From the NCBI RefSeq assembly GCF_001425085.1, contig NZ_LMDN01000002.1:147449-211448 (forward strand): a stretch of 64,000 nucleotides of DNA, in the 5' to 3' direction. The first letter of the stretch is position 1. The number at the start of each line of letters is the position of its first letter. A model generated the notes under the pieces. It did not search any database. It had not been told where the DNA came from and saw only the letters and a program-made list of their open reading frames with translations. Source of the stretch: Leifsonia sp. Root4. Its GTDB lineage: Bacteria > Actinomycetota > Actinomycetes > Actinomycetales > Microbacteriaceae. The position numbers were made by a program, and so were the translations under genes. Below, one piece after another: positions 35,560-43,911 of this stretch.

Positions 35560-37265
35560 GCTGAGAACTCCTTGACTGATGGCACCGCTGCGAGCAGCTG
35601 CTGCGTGTATTCGTGTTGTGGGTTGCCGAAGATCTGGCTGGCGCTGCCGGTCTCGACGGCCCGGCCGCGGCTCATCACCGACACCGTGTCCGAGATCTGC
35701 CGCACCACGGCGAGGTCGTGCGAGATGAAGAGGTAGCTGAGGCCGAGCTCGTCCTGCAGGCTTTCGAGCAGCCGCAGAATCTGGGCCTGCACGGTGACGT
35801 CGAGGGCGGAGACGGCCTCGTCGAGCACCAGGATCTCCGGGTTGACCGCGAGCGCCCTGGCGATCGCGACCCGCTGGCGTTGGCCGCCGCTCAGCTCGCG
35901 GGCACGCCGAGCGAGCACGGTCTGCGGCAGCGCGACGAGGTCGATCAGCTCGGCCGCTCGGATGCCGCGGCCGCGGCGATTGGCAGACACCCCGTCGGCC
36001 AGGCCGAAGTTCCGCAGCGGCTCCGCGACGATCTGCTCCACACTCTGCCGCGGGTCCAGCGAGCCGAAGGGGTTCTGGTAGACGAGCTGGATGCGCCGGC
36101 GCAGCTGCCTGCGCTGCTCGCCGCGGAGCTTGGCGACGTGCTGGCCGTCGATGATGATGCATCCGGATGTCGGCTCGGTCAGCCCGACGACGGCGCGGGC
36201 TGTCGTCGTCTTGCCCGAGCCGGACTCCCCCACGATCGCGTGCGTCGTGCCGCGGCGCAGCCGGAACGAGACACCGTCGACGGCGCGGAAGGCGTTCGCT
36301 CCGCGCCCGAACTCGGTCACGAGGTCGTCGACCTCGACCGCGTAGGGATTCTCGGCCGCGGCCGCCGCGGCATCCCGGAGGAACAGCGGGGCAACCGGTG
36401 GGCGCTGCGCGCGTGCCGGCGTGAGGTGGAACGACGGCGCATCGGCGAAGAGCCGCTTCGTGTAGTCGCTCTCGGGGCTGGCGATCACCGCGCGGGTGTC
36501 GCCCTGCTCCTGGATGCGGCCGTGCTGCAACACGACGATGCGCTCCGCCCGTTCGGCTGCAACGCCGAGGTCGTGGGTGACGAAGAGGATCGCGGTGCCG
36601 AACTCGGCGCGCAGCTCGTCGAGCAGGTCGAGGATCGTCTTCTGCACGGTGACGTCGAGTGCGCTCGTCGCCTCGTCGGCGATGATGAGTTCCGGCCGCA
36701 GCGCGATGGCGATGGCGATGAGCACCCGCTGCCTCATGCCGCCGGAGAGCTCGTGCGGGTACTGCCTGGCGCGGCGCTCGGGGTCGGGCAGGCCGACGCG
36801 CGTGAGCAGCTCGATGACGCGGGCCTGCCGCGCCGCCTTGTCGCCGCGCTTGTGGATCTGCAGCACCTCGGCGATCTGGGCGCCGATGGTGCGCACGGGG
36901 TTGAGCGAGCTGGACGGGTCCTGCGGGATCAGGCCGATGCGGGCGCCGCGGACGGTCTCGAGGCGTTTGTCGCTCCACCCGGCGATGTCGACGCCGTTCA
37001 GCAGGATGCTGCCGCTGTCGCGCTGGGCGTTCTCGGCGAGGAGGCCGATGACGGCCTGGGCCGTCGTCGTCTTGCCGGAGCCGGACTCGCCGACGAGTGC
37101 GACGACCTCGCCGGGGCGCACGGTGAAGCTGACGTCGTGCACGACCTGGCTGAGCCCGGCCGCGGTGCGGTACGAGACGCTGAGTCCTTCGACCGCGAGG
37201 ACGGGCGTGGTTTCGACAAGCTCAACCAGCGGTGGCACCCGCGTTGCGGCATCCTGCTGCGTCAT
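35556..37265 (-). CDS. Dual ABC ATPase (DppD-DppF-type fusion)
   Basis: 569 residues containing two complete ATPase domains of the oligopeptide/nickel type. Domain 1 (about 25-260) has GESGSGKTT and LSGGMRQR; domain 2 (about 310-560) has GESGSGKTT, LSGGQRQR and LVYQNPFGSLDPRQS. It energises the two permeases encoded just upstream. Coupled by ATGA overlaps on both sides. The N-terminus before the first beta strand contains PLVELVETT, encoded by a copy of the dispersed repeat (37210-37232). Confidence 0.9.
   Translation of the reverse strand: MTQQDAATRVPPLVELVETTPVLAVEGLSVSYRTAAGLSQVVHDVSFTVRPGEVVALVGESGSGKTTTAQAVIGLLAENAQRDSGSILLNGVDIAGWSDKRLETVRGARIGLIPQDPSSSLNPVRTIGAQIAEVLQIHKRGDKAARQARVIELLTRVGLPDPERRARQYPHELSGGMRQRVLIAIAIALRPELIIADEATSALDVTVQKTILDLLDELRAEFGTAILFVTHDLGVAAERAERIVVLQHGRIQEQGDTRAVIASPESDYTKRLFADAPSFHLTPARAQRPPVAPLFLRDAAAAAAENPYAVEVDDLVTEFGRGANAFRAVDGVSFRLRRGTTHAIVGESGSGKTTTARAVVGLTEPTSGCIIIDGQHVAKLRGEQRRQLRRRIQLVYQNPFGSLDPRQSVEQIVAEPLRNFGLADGVSANRRGRGIRAAELIDLVALPQTVLARRARELSGGQRQRVAIARALAVNPEILVLDEAVSALDVTVQAQILRLLESLQDELGLSYLFISHDLAVVRQISDTVSVMSRGRAVETGSASQIFGNPQHEYTQQLLAAVPSVKEFSA
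37210..37232. repeat. Dispersed repeat inside the ABC ATPase N-terminus
   Basis: GTTTCGACAAGCTCAACC plus AGCGG, the same unit as at 17792 and 59508, is read in the opposite direction as PLVELVETT at residues 12-20 of the ATPase. Confidence 0.85.
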
Positions 37266-38320
37266 TTCTTCTTCTCCCCGCGAAGTGAGTGGCTGATGCG
37301 GTTGGCGGCGAGCACGACGACCACGACGACGAGGCCGGGGAACGTCGTGAGCCACCACGAGGTCGCGATGTAGTTGCGGCCGTCGGCAACGAGCAGCCCC
37401 CACTCCGGAGTGGGCGGCGGTGCACCGTAGCCGAGGAAGCCGAGCGTGGAGATGGCCAGGATCGCGACACCGAACTGCAGGGCGGCGAGCGAGACGACGG
37501 CGCCGAGCGAGTTCGGCAGCACGTGCCGCCAGAGCACGGCGATGTAGCGCCCGCCGCTGCCGAACGCGGCCTCGACGTAGTCGCTCCGCCGCACCCGGAC
37601 GACCTCGCTGCGGGAGAGCCTGGCGAAGGCGGCGACGCTGCCGATTCCGACGGCGATGGCGGCGTTGATGGTGCCGAAGCCGAGCAGGATGATGATGCTG
37701 AGCGCGAGCAGCAGACCGGGGATCGAGAGCAGCACGTCGACGATGCGCATCAGGATGGCGTCGAGCACGCCGCCGGTCGAGCCCGCGATCACGCCGATCG
37801 CGGTGCCGAGCACGAGCCCGACGCCGACCGCGACCAGCGCCCCGGAGAGCGACTGGATGGCCCCGTAGATCACGCGGGCCAGCAGGTCGCGGCCGAGCTG
37901 GTCGGTTCCGAAGAGGTGGGCGAGGCTCGGCGCCTGCAGCTTGTCGGCCGGCACCCCGACGAGCGGGTCGTGGCCGGTGAACAGCCACGGCACGATCGCC
38001 CAGGCGAGCACGACGCCGAGCACGATCCAGGCCAGCACGAGGCCGGGCTGGATGGTGCGGAGCCGTGCGCGGATAAACCTTCCAGCATCGGTCGCAGCTG
38101 CCGAGTCTTCCGGATTCGGGGCTGCCGCCTTTCTCGACGCTTCGCGTCGAGCTACTCGACCAGCGGGCATTTCGGATCCCCCGCTGGTTGAGCTTGTCGA
38201 AACCGCTTCGGAGATTTCGACAGGCTCAATCAACGGGTTCGTGGGCTCAATCAACGGGGTCGTGGGCTCAATCAACGGGTTCGTGGGTTCAATCAACGGG
38301 GTGGTGGACTTGGCGCTCAT
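37262..38320 (-). CDS. ABC transporter permease (DppC-type)
   Basis: 352 residues. The first ~80 residues are atypical and come from dispersed repeats: four PLIEPT(N/T) heptads, then SEAVSTSSTSGG, then a basic VARREASRK segment. The conserved permease follows: an N-terminal membrane helix (LVLAWIVLGVVLAWAIVPWL), the FGTDQLGRDLLARVIYGA motif and five more helices, with the EAA-like loop EAAFGSGGRYIAVLWRHVLPN. It pairs with the permease encoded upstream to import a peptide-like or metal-chelate substrate. The core looks complete, so the repeat-derived N-terminus must be tolerated. Confidence 0.88.
   Translation of the reverse strand: MSAKSTTPLIEPTNPLIEPTTPLIEPTNPLIEPVEISEAVSTSSTSGGSEMPAGRVARREASRKAAAPNPEDSAAATDAGRFIRARLRTIQPGLVLAWIVLGVVLAWAIVPWLFTGHDPLVGVPADKLQAPSLAHLFGTDQLGRDLLARVIYGAIQSLSGALVAVGVGLVLGTAIGVIAGSTGGVLDAILMRIVDVLLSIPGLLLALSIIILLGFGTINAAIAVGIGSVAAFARLSRSEVVRVRRSDYVEAAFGSGGRYIAVLWRHVLPNSLGAVVSLAALQFGVAILAISTLGFLGYGAPPPTPEWGLLVADGRNYIATSWWLTTFPGLVVVVVVLAANRISHSLRGEKKK
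38133..38308. repeat. Composite dispersed repeat inside the permease gene
   Basis: From left: a small hairpin CTCGACGC/GCGTCGAG (38133-38151) continuing into CTACTCGACCAGCGG; an inverted pair of 22-base arms (38181-38202 with 38215-38236, three transitions); and four 21-base direct units (CTCAATCAACGGG....TGGG) at 38225-38245, 38246-38266, 38267-38287 and 38288-38308. The 21-base period encodes heptads and ends 10 bases from the start codon. Confidence 0.9.
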
Positions 38321-39297
38321 GCTGCTGCACCTTCCAGTACGGGGGCGGATGCCGGGGCGGCGCTGCCCCGCGAGACCCGGCGCAGCCGCGGGTCGAGCAC
38401 GGGGTAGAGCAGGTCGACGGCGAGATTGGTGAGCACGAACGCCAGCGCCGAGAGCACGACGATCGCCTGCAGCACCGGGGTGTCCTGGGCCGAGACGGCC
38501 TGCTCGGTGAGGCGCCCGATACCGGTGCGGCCGAACACCGTCTCGGTCACGACCGCGCCGCCGATCAGCTCGCCGAGCAGCACGCCGGCGATGGTCACGG
38601 TCGGCAGGATCGCGTTCTTGGCGACGTTGCTCCAGAGCACGCGGCGCCGGCTGGCGCCCTTGGCCCGCACGACGCTGACGAAGGGGGCGAGCTCGACCTC
38701 GTCGATCGAGCGCACGAGGATCTGGGCGAGCGGGGCGCTGATCGGCACCGCCAGCGTGAGCACCGGCAGGATCAGTCCCTGCACGGGGTCCGCTCCGATC
38801 ACGGGCACGAGCTTCAGCTGGAAGGAGAACACCTGGATCAGCACGATTCCGAGCCAGAACACCGGCACGGAGACGAAGACGCCTGGCAGGCCCCTGAGGA
38901 AGCCCCGCAGCCAGGCGAAGCGGGTGAGCGAGGAGAGGAAGGCGAGGCTGACGGCGATGAGCACGGCCAGCAGGAACGCCGTCACGGCGAGCGTGATGGT
39001 CTGCGGGGCGGCCTCGGCCAGCATCTGTGTGACGGGCGTGCCGTTCTGGATCGAGTAGCCGAAGTCACCGGCGAGGAAGCCGGTGAGCGTGTGCCAGAAC
39101 TGCTGTGGCAGCGGGATGTCGACCCCGTAGCTCTCGCGCAAGGCGGCGATCTGCTCGGCCGAGAGCCCCAGCTCCGGGTTCTCGAACTTGATCATCAGCG
39201 CATCGCCCGGCAGTGCCTGCAGCAGCACGAAGGTGGCGGCGAAGGCCACGAACAGCACCACGGCGGCCTGGCCGATGCGGGCGAGCACGTGCTTCAT
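38317..39297 (-). CDS. ABC transporter permease (DppB-type)
   Basis: 326 residues, six membrane segments starting with VLFVAFAATFVLLQALPGD. Family marks are LRESYGVDIPLPQQFWHTLTGFL and the EAA loop VRAKGASRRRVLWSNVAKNA near residue 225, then GRTGIGRL. First permease of the peptide/nickel-type importer. Its stop overlaps the next start (ATGA). An 85-base gap with a perfect 15-bp hairpin separates it from the binding-protein gene. Confidence 0.92.
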   Translation of the reverse strand: MKHVLARIGQAAVVLFVAFAATFVLLQALPGDALMIKFENPELGLSAEQIAALRESYGVDIPLPQQFWHTLTGFLAGDFGYSIQNGTPVTQMLAEAAPQTITLAVTAFLLAVLIAVSLAFLSSLTRFAWLRGFLRGLPGVFVSVPVFWLGIVLIQVFSFQLKLVPVIGADPVQGLILPVLTLAVPISAPLAQILVRSIDEVELAPFVSVVRAKGASRRRVLWSNVAKNAILPTVTIAGVLLGELIGGAVVTETVFGRTGIGRLTEQAVSAQDTPVLQAIVVLSALAFVLTNLAVDLLYPVLDPRLRRVSRGSAAPASAPVLEGAAA

Positions 39298-39331
39298 GGG
39301 GTGCCTTCCTGGTGGTGGGGTGAATCGGGGT

Positions 39332-39366
39332 GGTTCCGGATGCCGCAGCGCGCGGCATCCGGAACC
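39332..39366 (-). promoter_or_regulatory. Intercistronic hairpin after the binding-protein gene
   Basis: GGTTCCGGATGCCGC (39332-39346) pairs perfectly over 15 bases with 39352-39366 around a 5-base loop, 16 bases after the stop of the substrate-binding gene. It is likely to stabilise or partly terminate the mRNA so that binding protein exceeds permease. Confidence 0.7.
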
Positions 39367-39382
39367 CCGGGGTGGAGCGGTG

Positions 39383-41017
39383 TTACTTGTTCAGCCAGAC
39401 GTCGTAGAAGCTCGGACGCCCGACGGATTCGAACTCGACGCCCTCGACGTAGTCGGCTGCGCCGTAGACCTGCGGCTCCTCGAACAGCGGGATCACGTAG
39501 GCCTGCTCGGCCAGGTAGTCCTGCACGGCGGCGTCGGCCTCGAGGCGCTTGGCGGGGTCCGGCTCGCTGGCCACGGCCTCGAGCAGCGCGTCGAGCGTGG
39601 TGTCGTCCGAGAGCAGCACGTTGCGGTTCTTGGTGTGGAACTGGCTCTTGATCACGTCGAGATCGGCGCGGCCGACCATCGAGTGGTAGAGCGGCGTCTT
39701 CAGCGGATCCTTGATGTCCTCGGCGTAGCTGCCGGCGTCGGCGGCCTTGACGTTGAGCTCGACACCGATCGTCTTCAGCTGCTGGCTGACCAGTTCGAGG
39801 GTCTGCTTGGAGAGCGGCTGCGGCTTGGCCTCGTAGACGTCGAGGGAGAGGCGGGTGCCGTCCTTCTCGCGGATGCCGTCTGCACCCTCGGTCCAGCCGG
39901 CCTCGTCGAGCAGCTTCGCCGACTTCTTCGGGTCGTAGGCGAGGTACTCGGACTCATCCTTGTAGCCGAGCGCGGTGGAGCTCAGCGAGGAGGTGGCGAC
40001 GGGGTAGTTCGCGGTGAAGAGCGTGTCGACGACCTCCTGGGCGTTGACCCCGGCGACGAGCGCCTGGCGGACCTGGATGTCGCTGAGCAGCGGGTTCGTG
40101 AAGCGCAGGCTGAGCGAGTTGTTGACGCCGCGGGTCTGCGGTGCGTAGAGCTCGAAGCCGGCTGACTCGACGGCGGCCTCATCGAAGGCCTGCACGTAGC
40201 GGATGTAGTCGGCCTGACCGGAGGTGAGCGATCCGATGCGCACGCTGTCCTCCGGCGTGACGATCAGGTGGATGTCGTCGAGGTAGGCGCGGCCCTGGTG
40301 CTCGAGCGACGGCGGAGCCCAGTCGTAGTCATCGCGCGCCGTGAAGGTGAGCTCTGTGCCGAGCTTCTCGTCGCTGATCACGAAGGGGCCGGCGCCGATG
40401 ATGGCTGCCGCGTTGCCCGCGCCGAACTTCTCCAGCGGCAGGTCGAGCGTCGCCGGCGAGAGCAGGCCGGAGTTGATCGTGGACGTCGCCTGCAGGAATC
40501 CGGGCGCCGGGGCCGAGAAGTTGAACTTCACGGTGGCGGCGTCGACGACCTCGCTGCTGGCGTAGTTGTTGATCGCCTCAGAGATGGTGAGGGCGAGCTC
40601 CTTGTTGCCGAGGCCGTAGACGTCGAAGTTCTTCGCGACGGCCGCGGCGTCGACCGGGGTGCCGTCGGAGAAGGTCACGCCGTCGCGGAGGGTGAAGGTG
40701 TACTCGGTTGCGTCGGCGTTCACCTCCCACGAGTCGGCGATCCACGGCTCGATCTCGAGCGTCTCGGGGTTCTGGTAGGTCAGTCGCGCCGCGATGTTGT
40801 TGACAACGCCGCCGTTGGGGTAGAAACCGGCCTGCGGCGGGTAGAGGTTCGTGAAGGCCTGGTGCTCGAGGTAGGTGAGTGTGCCGCCGGCAACGGGGGT
40901 CGCGGAGTCAGCGCTGCCGCCTGCCTCCGGCGCCGCGGTTGTGGCGCACGCGGCCAGCAGGGCTGCGGTCGCGATCGCGGCTGTTGCCGCGGCGAGCGTT
41001 CGGGTGATTCGTGACAT
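39383..41017 (-). CDS. Peptide-type ABC substrate-binding lipoprotein (KPN_01854-like)
   Basis: 544 residues, SBP family 5. Lipoprotein signal with lipobox ALLAAC near residue 23. The mature protein has the family features LTYQNPETLEIEPWIADSW, YTFTLRDGVTFSDGTPVDA, FTNPLLSDIQVRQALVAGVN and a long second lobe. First gene of a seven-gene, tightly overlapping operon (importer, monooxygenase, two CMD proteins). It captures the unknown substrate outside the membrane. Confidence 0.9.
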   Translation of the reverse strand: MSRITRTLAAATAAIATAALLAACATTAAPEAGGSADSATPVAGGTLTYLEHQAFTNLYPPQAGFYPNGGVVNNIAARLTYQNPETLEIEPWIADSWEVNADATEYTFTLRDGVTFSDGTPVDAAAVAKNFDVYGLGNKELALTISEAINNYASSEVVDAATVKFNFSAPAPGFLQATSTINSGLLSPATLDLPLEKFGAGNAAAIIGAGPFVISDEKLGTELTFTARDDYDWAPPSLEHQGRAYLDDIHLIVTPEDSVRIGSLTSGQADYIRYVQAFDEAAVESAGFELYAPQTRGVNNSLSLRFTNPLLSDIQVRQALVAGVNAQEVVDTLFTANYPVATSSLSSTALGYKDESEYLAYDPKKSAKLLDEAGWTEGADGIREKDGTRLSLDVYEAKPQPLSKQTLELVSQQLKTIGVELNVKAADAGSYAEDIKDPLKTPLYHSMVGRADLDVIKSQFHTKNRNVLLSDDTTLDALLEAVASEPDPAKRLEADAAVQDYLAEQAYVIPLFEEPQVYGAADYVEGVEFESVGRPSFYDVWLNK

Positions 41018-41103
41018 CCGTGGTGCCTTTCGCTGTGGGTGCGGGTGGGTGAGTTGATGGTGTCAACTCCGCACAGCGGAAAGCGAGTGAATGTGTCGCC
41101 CTG

Positions 41104-41130
41104 CGTTACACCGCGTCACGCTCCGTAACG
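41104..41130. promoter_or_regulatory. Inverted repeat upstream of the peptide-type ABC operon
   Basis: CGTTAC (41104-41109) and GTAACG (41125-41130) flank a 15-base centre that itself begins CCGCGT, whose partner ACGCGG lies at 41128-41133. It is 87 bases upstream of the binding-protein gene and 47 bases after cofC, so it may be an operator or part of a terminator. Confidence 0.35.
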
Positions 41131-41176
41131 CGGTTGCGCACGGGCATCGCGGAAGCGTACGCGCGCATCGCGCCTT

Positions 41177-41902
41177 TTACGCGCGCAGCAGGCGCATCCG
41201 GCGTGCCAGCGCCGGAGAGAGTTCGACGCTGGTGTGCAGACCGAGACCGAGGCGCTCTGCACGCTCCAGATCGGCGCGGGTGTCCACATCGGCGCGCACC
41301 GTCGACTCCGAGCCGAGGTCGAGCGGTTCGTGCCCCGCATTCACGTGACGCGCGAAGGACCCGGTACCGAATGACGGCTCGAGACGTGCACCGAGGCGCG
41401 CGGTGATGAGCGTCGTCCCCGTGCCGGCATGATCGCCGACGACAGCCAGCGGATACCGGCTGGCGGCGGCAAGCGCATTCTCGAGCTCGGCCGGGCGCAG
41501 GGCGGGGAGATCCCCCAACATCACGGCGAGGGCGCGACGCCCGTGCTCGCTCCAGGCGGCGCGGATGCCGAGTCGGATCGAGGGGTTGAGCCCCTCGACG
41601 AGGCCCTGCTGCACGACCCGCAGCGTCGAGTCATCCGGGTGGATGAGCGGGGCCAGCACCTCTTCGATCTGATCGTCGTTGGTCACGACGATGACCGAGG
41701 CGACACCGCGGGTGCGGGATGCCGCGACGATGGTGTCCAGCGCGATCGCTCTGGCCAGCTGCGGCGTACCGTCGGCGAGCCTGCTCTTGGCGGTGTCTGC
41801 CCGGCGCACCGGGATGATCAGCGACCACAGCAGCGTGTGGGCTCCGGTCGAGTGCCCCGGGCCGCTCTGCTCGGCCCCACCGTGTGCCAGCACCGGGCTC
41901 AT
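41177..41902 (-). CDS. cofC: F420 biosynthesis guanylyltransferase CofC/FbiD
   Basis: 241 residues. Nucleotidyltransferase fold: [14 protein letters not shown] near residue 29, [34 protein letters not shown] and [10 protein letters not shown]. The enzyme activates a 3-carbon phosphate acid (phosphoenolpyruvate in actinobacteria, 2-phospholactate in archaea) with GTP, the first dedicated F420 step. It is the last gene of the catabolic set and overlaps cofE (ATGA). No cofD/fbiA or fbiC is present in the window, so full F420 synthesis must rely on genes elsewhere. Confidence 0.9.
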   Translation of the reverse strand: MSPVLAHGGAEQSGPGHSTGAHTLLWSLIIPVRRADTAKSRLADGTPQLARAIALDTIVAASRTRGVASVIVVTNDDQIEEVLAPLIHPDDSTLRVVQQGLVEGLNPSIRLGIRAAWSEHGRRALAVMLGDLPALRPAELENALAAASRYPLAVVGDHAGTGTTLITARLGARLEPSFGTGSFARHVNAGHEPLDLGSESTVRADVDTRADLERAERLGLGLHTSVELSPALARRMRLLRA

Positions 41903-42714
41903 AGCTTCTCCTTCACTGCCGCGCGTTGTCTATCAGTCTCGTGTTCAAAGGTAGCCGCTACACCGGCGTTGAAGCCCTCCGCGTAGGACTCGGCTGTCCC
42001 GAGCGAGAACATGTCCTCCGCGGGATCCCGCACCAGCGAGCGTGCGCCGGGCAGCTCGCTCTCGCCGCGCCGCGCCACCAGCTGGGCCAGCCCGCGCACC
42101 ACGGCCACAGGAGTGGCCGCGCTCTTGCCCTTGACCAGATCGGTGGCGGCGGCGATCTCGTCGGCCACGGCCGCGATCGTCGCGTCGAGCCGGCGTCCGT
42201 TGGCGTCGCTCGTGCCCCGCAGATCGTCCACGACCCGCACACCGGCGGCGCCGATCGCCACGTCGGTCTGGCCGACCCGCCACGGCCGACCCAGGGTGTC
42301 GGTGATGACGATGCCGATGCGCACGCCGAGCAGCCGGAACAGGTCAGCGCGCAGGCGCTGGGCCGAGGCATCCGGGTCCTCCGGCAGCAGCAGGACCACG
42401 CCGTCGGGCGTGTTGCTGGCGTCGACGCCGGCCGCGGCCAACACCAGCCCGAGACGGTTCTCGACGATGCGGGTGAGCCCGCGCTCATGCCGGCGGCTGG
42501 CGACCAGGCGCACCGTCTCGTCGCTGATGGCCTGCTCGCGGTCGGCGGCGAGGAGCTGCCTGCCCTCCGCCTTGGAGACGATCTTGCTGGTCACGGAGAG
42601 GATGTCGCCATCGCGGAGCTCCTCGCCGACGGCCTCCGCGATCAGCGCGGCGAGGTCATCGCCGGCCGTCACCTCGGGGATGCCCGGAATGGCCCAGATC
42701 GTGAGGGCGCTCAT
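41899..42714 (-). CDS. cofE: F420-0:gamma-glutamyl ligase CofE (stand-alone)
   Basis: 271 residues: [55 protein letters not shown], then the metal/GTP region [17 protein letters not shown]. It adds glutamates to F420-0. The usual actinobacterial homologue FbiB carries an extra C-terminal FMN/nitroreductase domain, which is absent here, giving an archaeal-like single-domain form. It is coupled to ligA-like and cofC genes by 4-base overlaps, so it is expressed with the catabolic enzymes. Confidence 0.9.
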   Translation of the reverse strand: MSALTIWAIPGIPEVTAGDDLAALIAEAVGEELRDGDILSVTSKIVSKAEGRQLLAADREQAISDETVRLVASRRHERGLTRIVENRLGLVLAAAGVDASNTPDGVVLLLPEDPDASAQRLRADLFRLLGVRIGIVITDTLGRPWRVGQTDVAIGAAGVRVVDDLRGTSDANGRRLDATIAAVADEIAAATDLVKGKSAATPVAVVRGLAQLVARRGESELPGARSLVRDPAEDMFSLGTAESYAEGFNAGVAATFEHETDRQRAAVKEKL

Positions 42715-43046
42715 ACGACGAAATCCGGCCAGCCGATCGGCGTGACGGCGGCTCGGTAGCGCTCGACCATGTCCGGCCACGTCGCCTCGTGGAGGTAGAC
42801 GGCCTCCACCCAGTGCCAGAGCAGGTAGGGGTGCGCGCCGAGCGCGTAGAGGGCGGCGTAGTCGCGGGTTTCGAAGGCGGCGCGCTCCTCGGCGGTCAGC
42901 TCGCGGTCGTCGCTGCGCGTCTCCGGTCCTGCTCCCCCGGCCAGCCAACCGGTGACGAACGTGGGCGGGTCGGCGATATACGCCTGCACGGTGGCGTCGC
43001 TCAGCTCGATCCCACGGATGAGTTTGTTGATCATGTACTTGCTCAT
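42711..43046 (-). CDS. LigA-like small subunit of an extradiol dioxygenase
   Basis: 111 residues similar to the LigA (protocatechuate 4,5-dioxygenase alpha) subunit: [49 protein letters not shown] and a C-terminal cap. In LigAB this subunit covers the active site of the catalytic beta subunit, encoded directly upstream with an ATGA overlap. The order (catalytic subunit first) is reversed compared with classical ligAB. Confidence 0.87.
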   Translation of the reverse strand: MSKYMINKLIRGIELSDATVQAYIADPPTFVTGWLAGGAGPETRSDDRELTAEERAAFETRDYAALYALGAHPYLLWHWVEAVYLHEATWPDMVERYRAAVTPIGWPDFVV

Positions 43047-43888
43047 GGCTTCCTCCACCAGAAGAACGGGCTGGGTGCGTAGCGCGAGGGCGTCGCCTCC
43101 GCGAAATCGGCCGCTGCCCCACCCATTGCGGCGAGCGCGGTGAGCACGTTCACGAACTGGTAGCTGAGGTTGCCGGATGCCAGCACCCGCTCGTAGCTGC
43201 AACCGTTGATCGCCGCCTCGATGTCGCCGTCGGCGAGCCAGCCGACCGCCTCGATGTCGAAATCGGCGTCCGAGGATCCTCCGCCGAGGAACTGGCGGGG
43301 GCCACCGATCTCGGTGGACATGTGCCCGGAGGTGATCACGGCGACCCTGGCCGGCGAATCCCAGGCCGCGATGGACTCGGCGATGTGTCGACCGAGGGCG
43401 GCGAATCGTCGCGGCGTCGGGAACGGCTGCAGTGTCGAGTTGACCTGGATCGGAACGATCGGGATGTCGAGCTCCGGCGTGAGGTAGAGCATCGGCAGGA
43501 TGAAGCCGTGGTCGAGCCGCCACTCGCTGCTCACCGCGAAATCGATCGCCTCGGTGAGCATCTCCCGCCCGGCGATCACATCCGCGAGTTCCCGGTGCCC
43601 CGTCACCTCGACGTAGGGCATGCCGAATGCACGCGCCTCGTTCTCCCAGGTGCCGTGGTAGCTCTCGGCCTTGCCGACCACGAACGCCGGCAGGAGTTCG
43701 GAGTGGAACTGCCGCACGTGGTCGCTGCCGACGAGCACGATCAGGTCCACCTCGAGTTCGTGAATCTGTGCGGCGATCGCTCTGAAATTGCCGGCGACCC
43801 CCAGCAGGTCAGCGGGGATCGGCTCGACCATGGCGCGCCAGAGCAACGGGTTGTGCGGCGTGGCCGCGGCGAAAACGAGTTCGGCCAT
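43043..43888 (-). CDS. LigB-like catalytic subunit of a class III extradiol dioxygenase
   Basis: 281 residues, ATG after AGGAGAC. Candidate iron ligands and active-site residues of the LigB family are visible: the histidine in [11 protein letters not shown] near residue 12, [12 protein letters not shown] near residue 60, and the C-terminal [11 protein letters not shown]. The protein would cleave an aromatic ring carrying vicinal hydroxyls (or a hydroxypyridine-like analogue) with Fe(II) and O2. Its neighbours point to an aromatic or heterocyclic substrate, but none is identified. Confidence 0.87.
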   Translation of the reverse strand: MAELVFAAATPHNPLLWRAMVEPIPADLLGVAGNFRAIAAQIHELEVDLIVLVGSDHVRQFHSELLPAFVVGKAESYHGTWENEARAFGMPYVEVTGHRELADVIAGREMLTEAIDFAVSSEWRLDHGFILPMLYLTPELDIPIVPIQVNSTLQPFPTPRRFAALGRHIAESIAAWDSPARVAVITSGHMSTEIGGPRQFLGGGSSDADFDIEAVGWLADGDIEAAINGCSYERVLASGNLSYQFVNVLTALAAMGGAAADFAEATPSRYAPSPFFWWRKP

Positions 43889-43911
43889 CGGGTGTCTCCT
43901 AGGTGTCGCGG

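Noticed and set aside
34354..36978. 874-codon open frame spanning the LLM gene and the ABC ATPase
   Set aside because: Only its last part is the LLM protein. Upstream it is a shadow frame of the ATPase (arginine/alanine-rich). The true LLM start overlaps the ATPase stop as ATGA.
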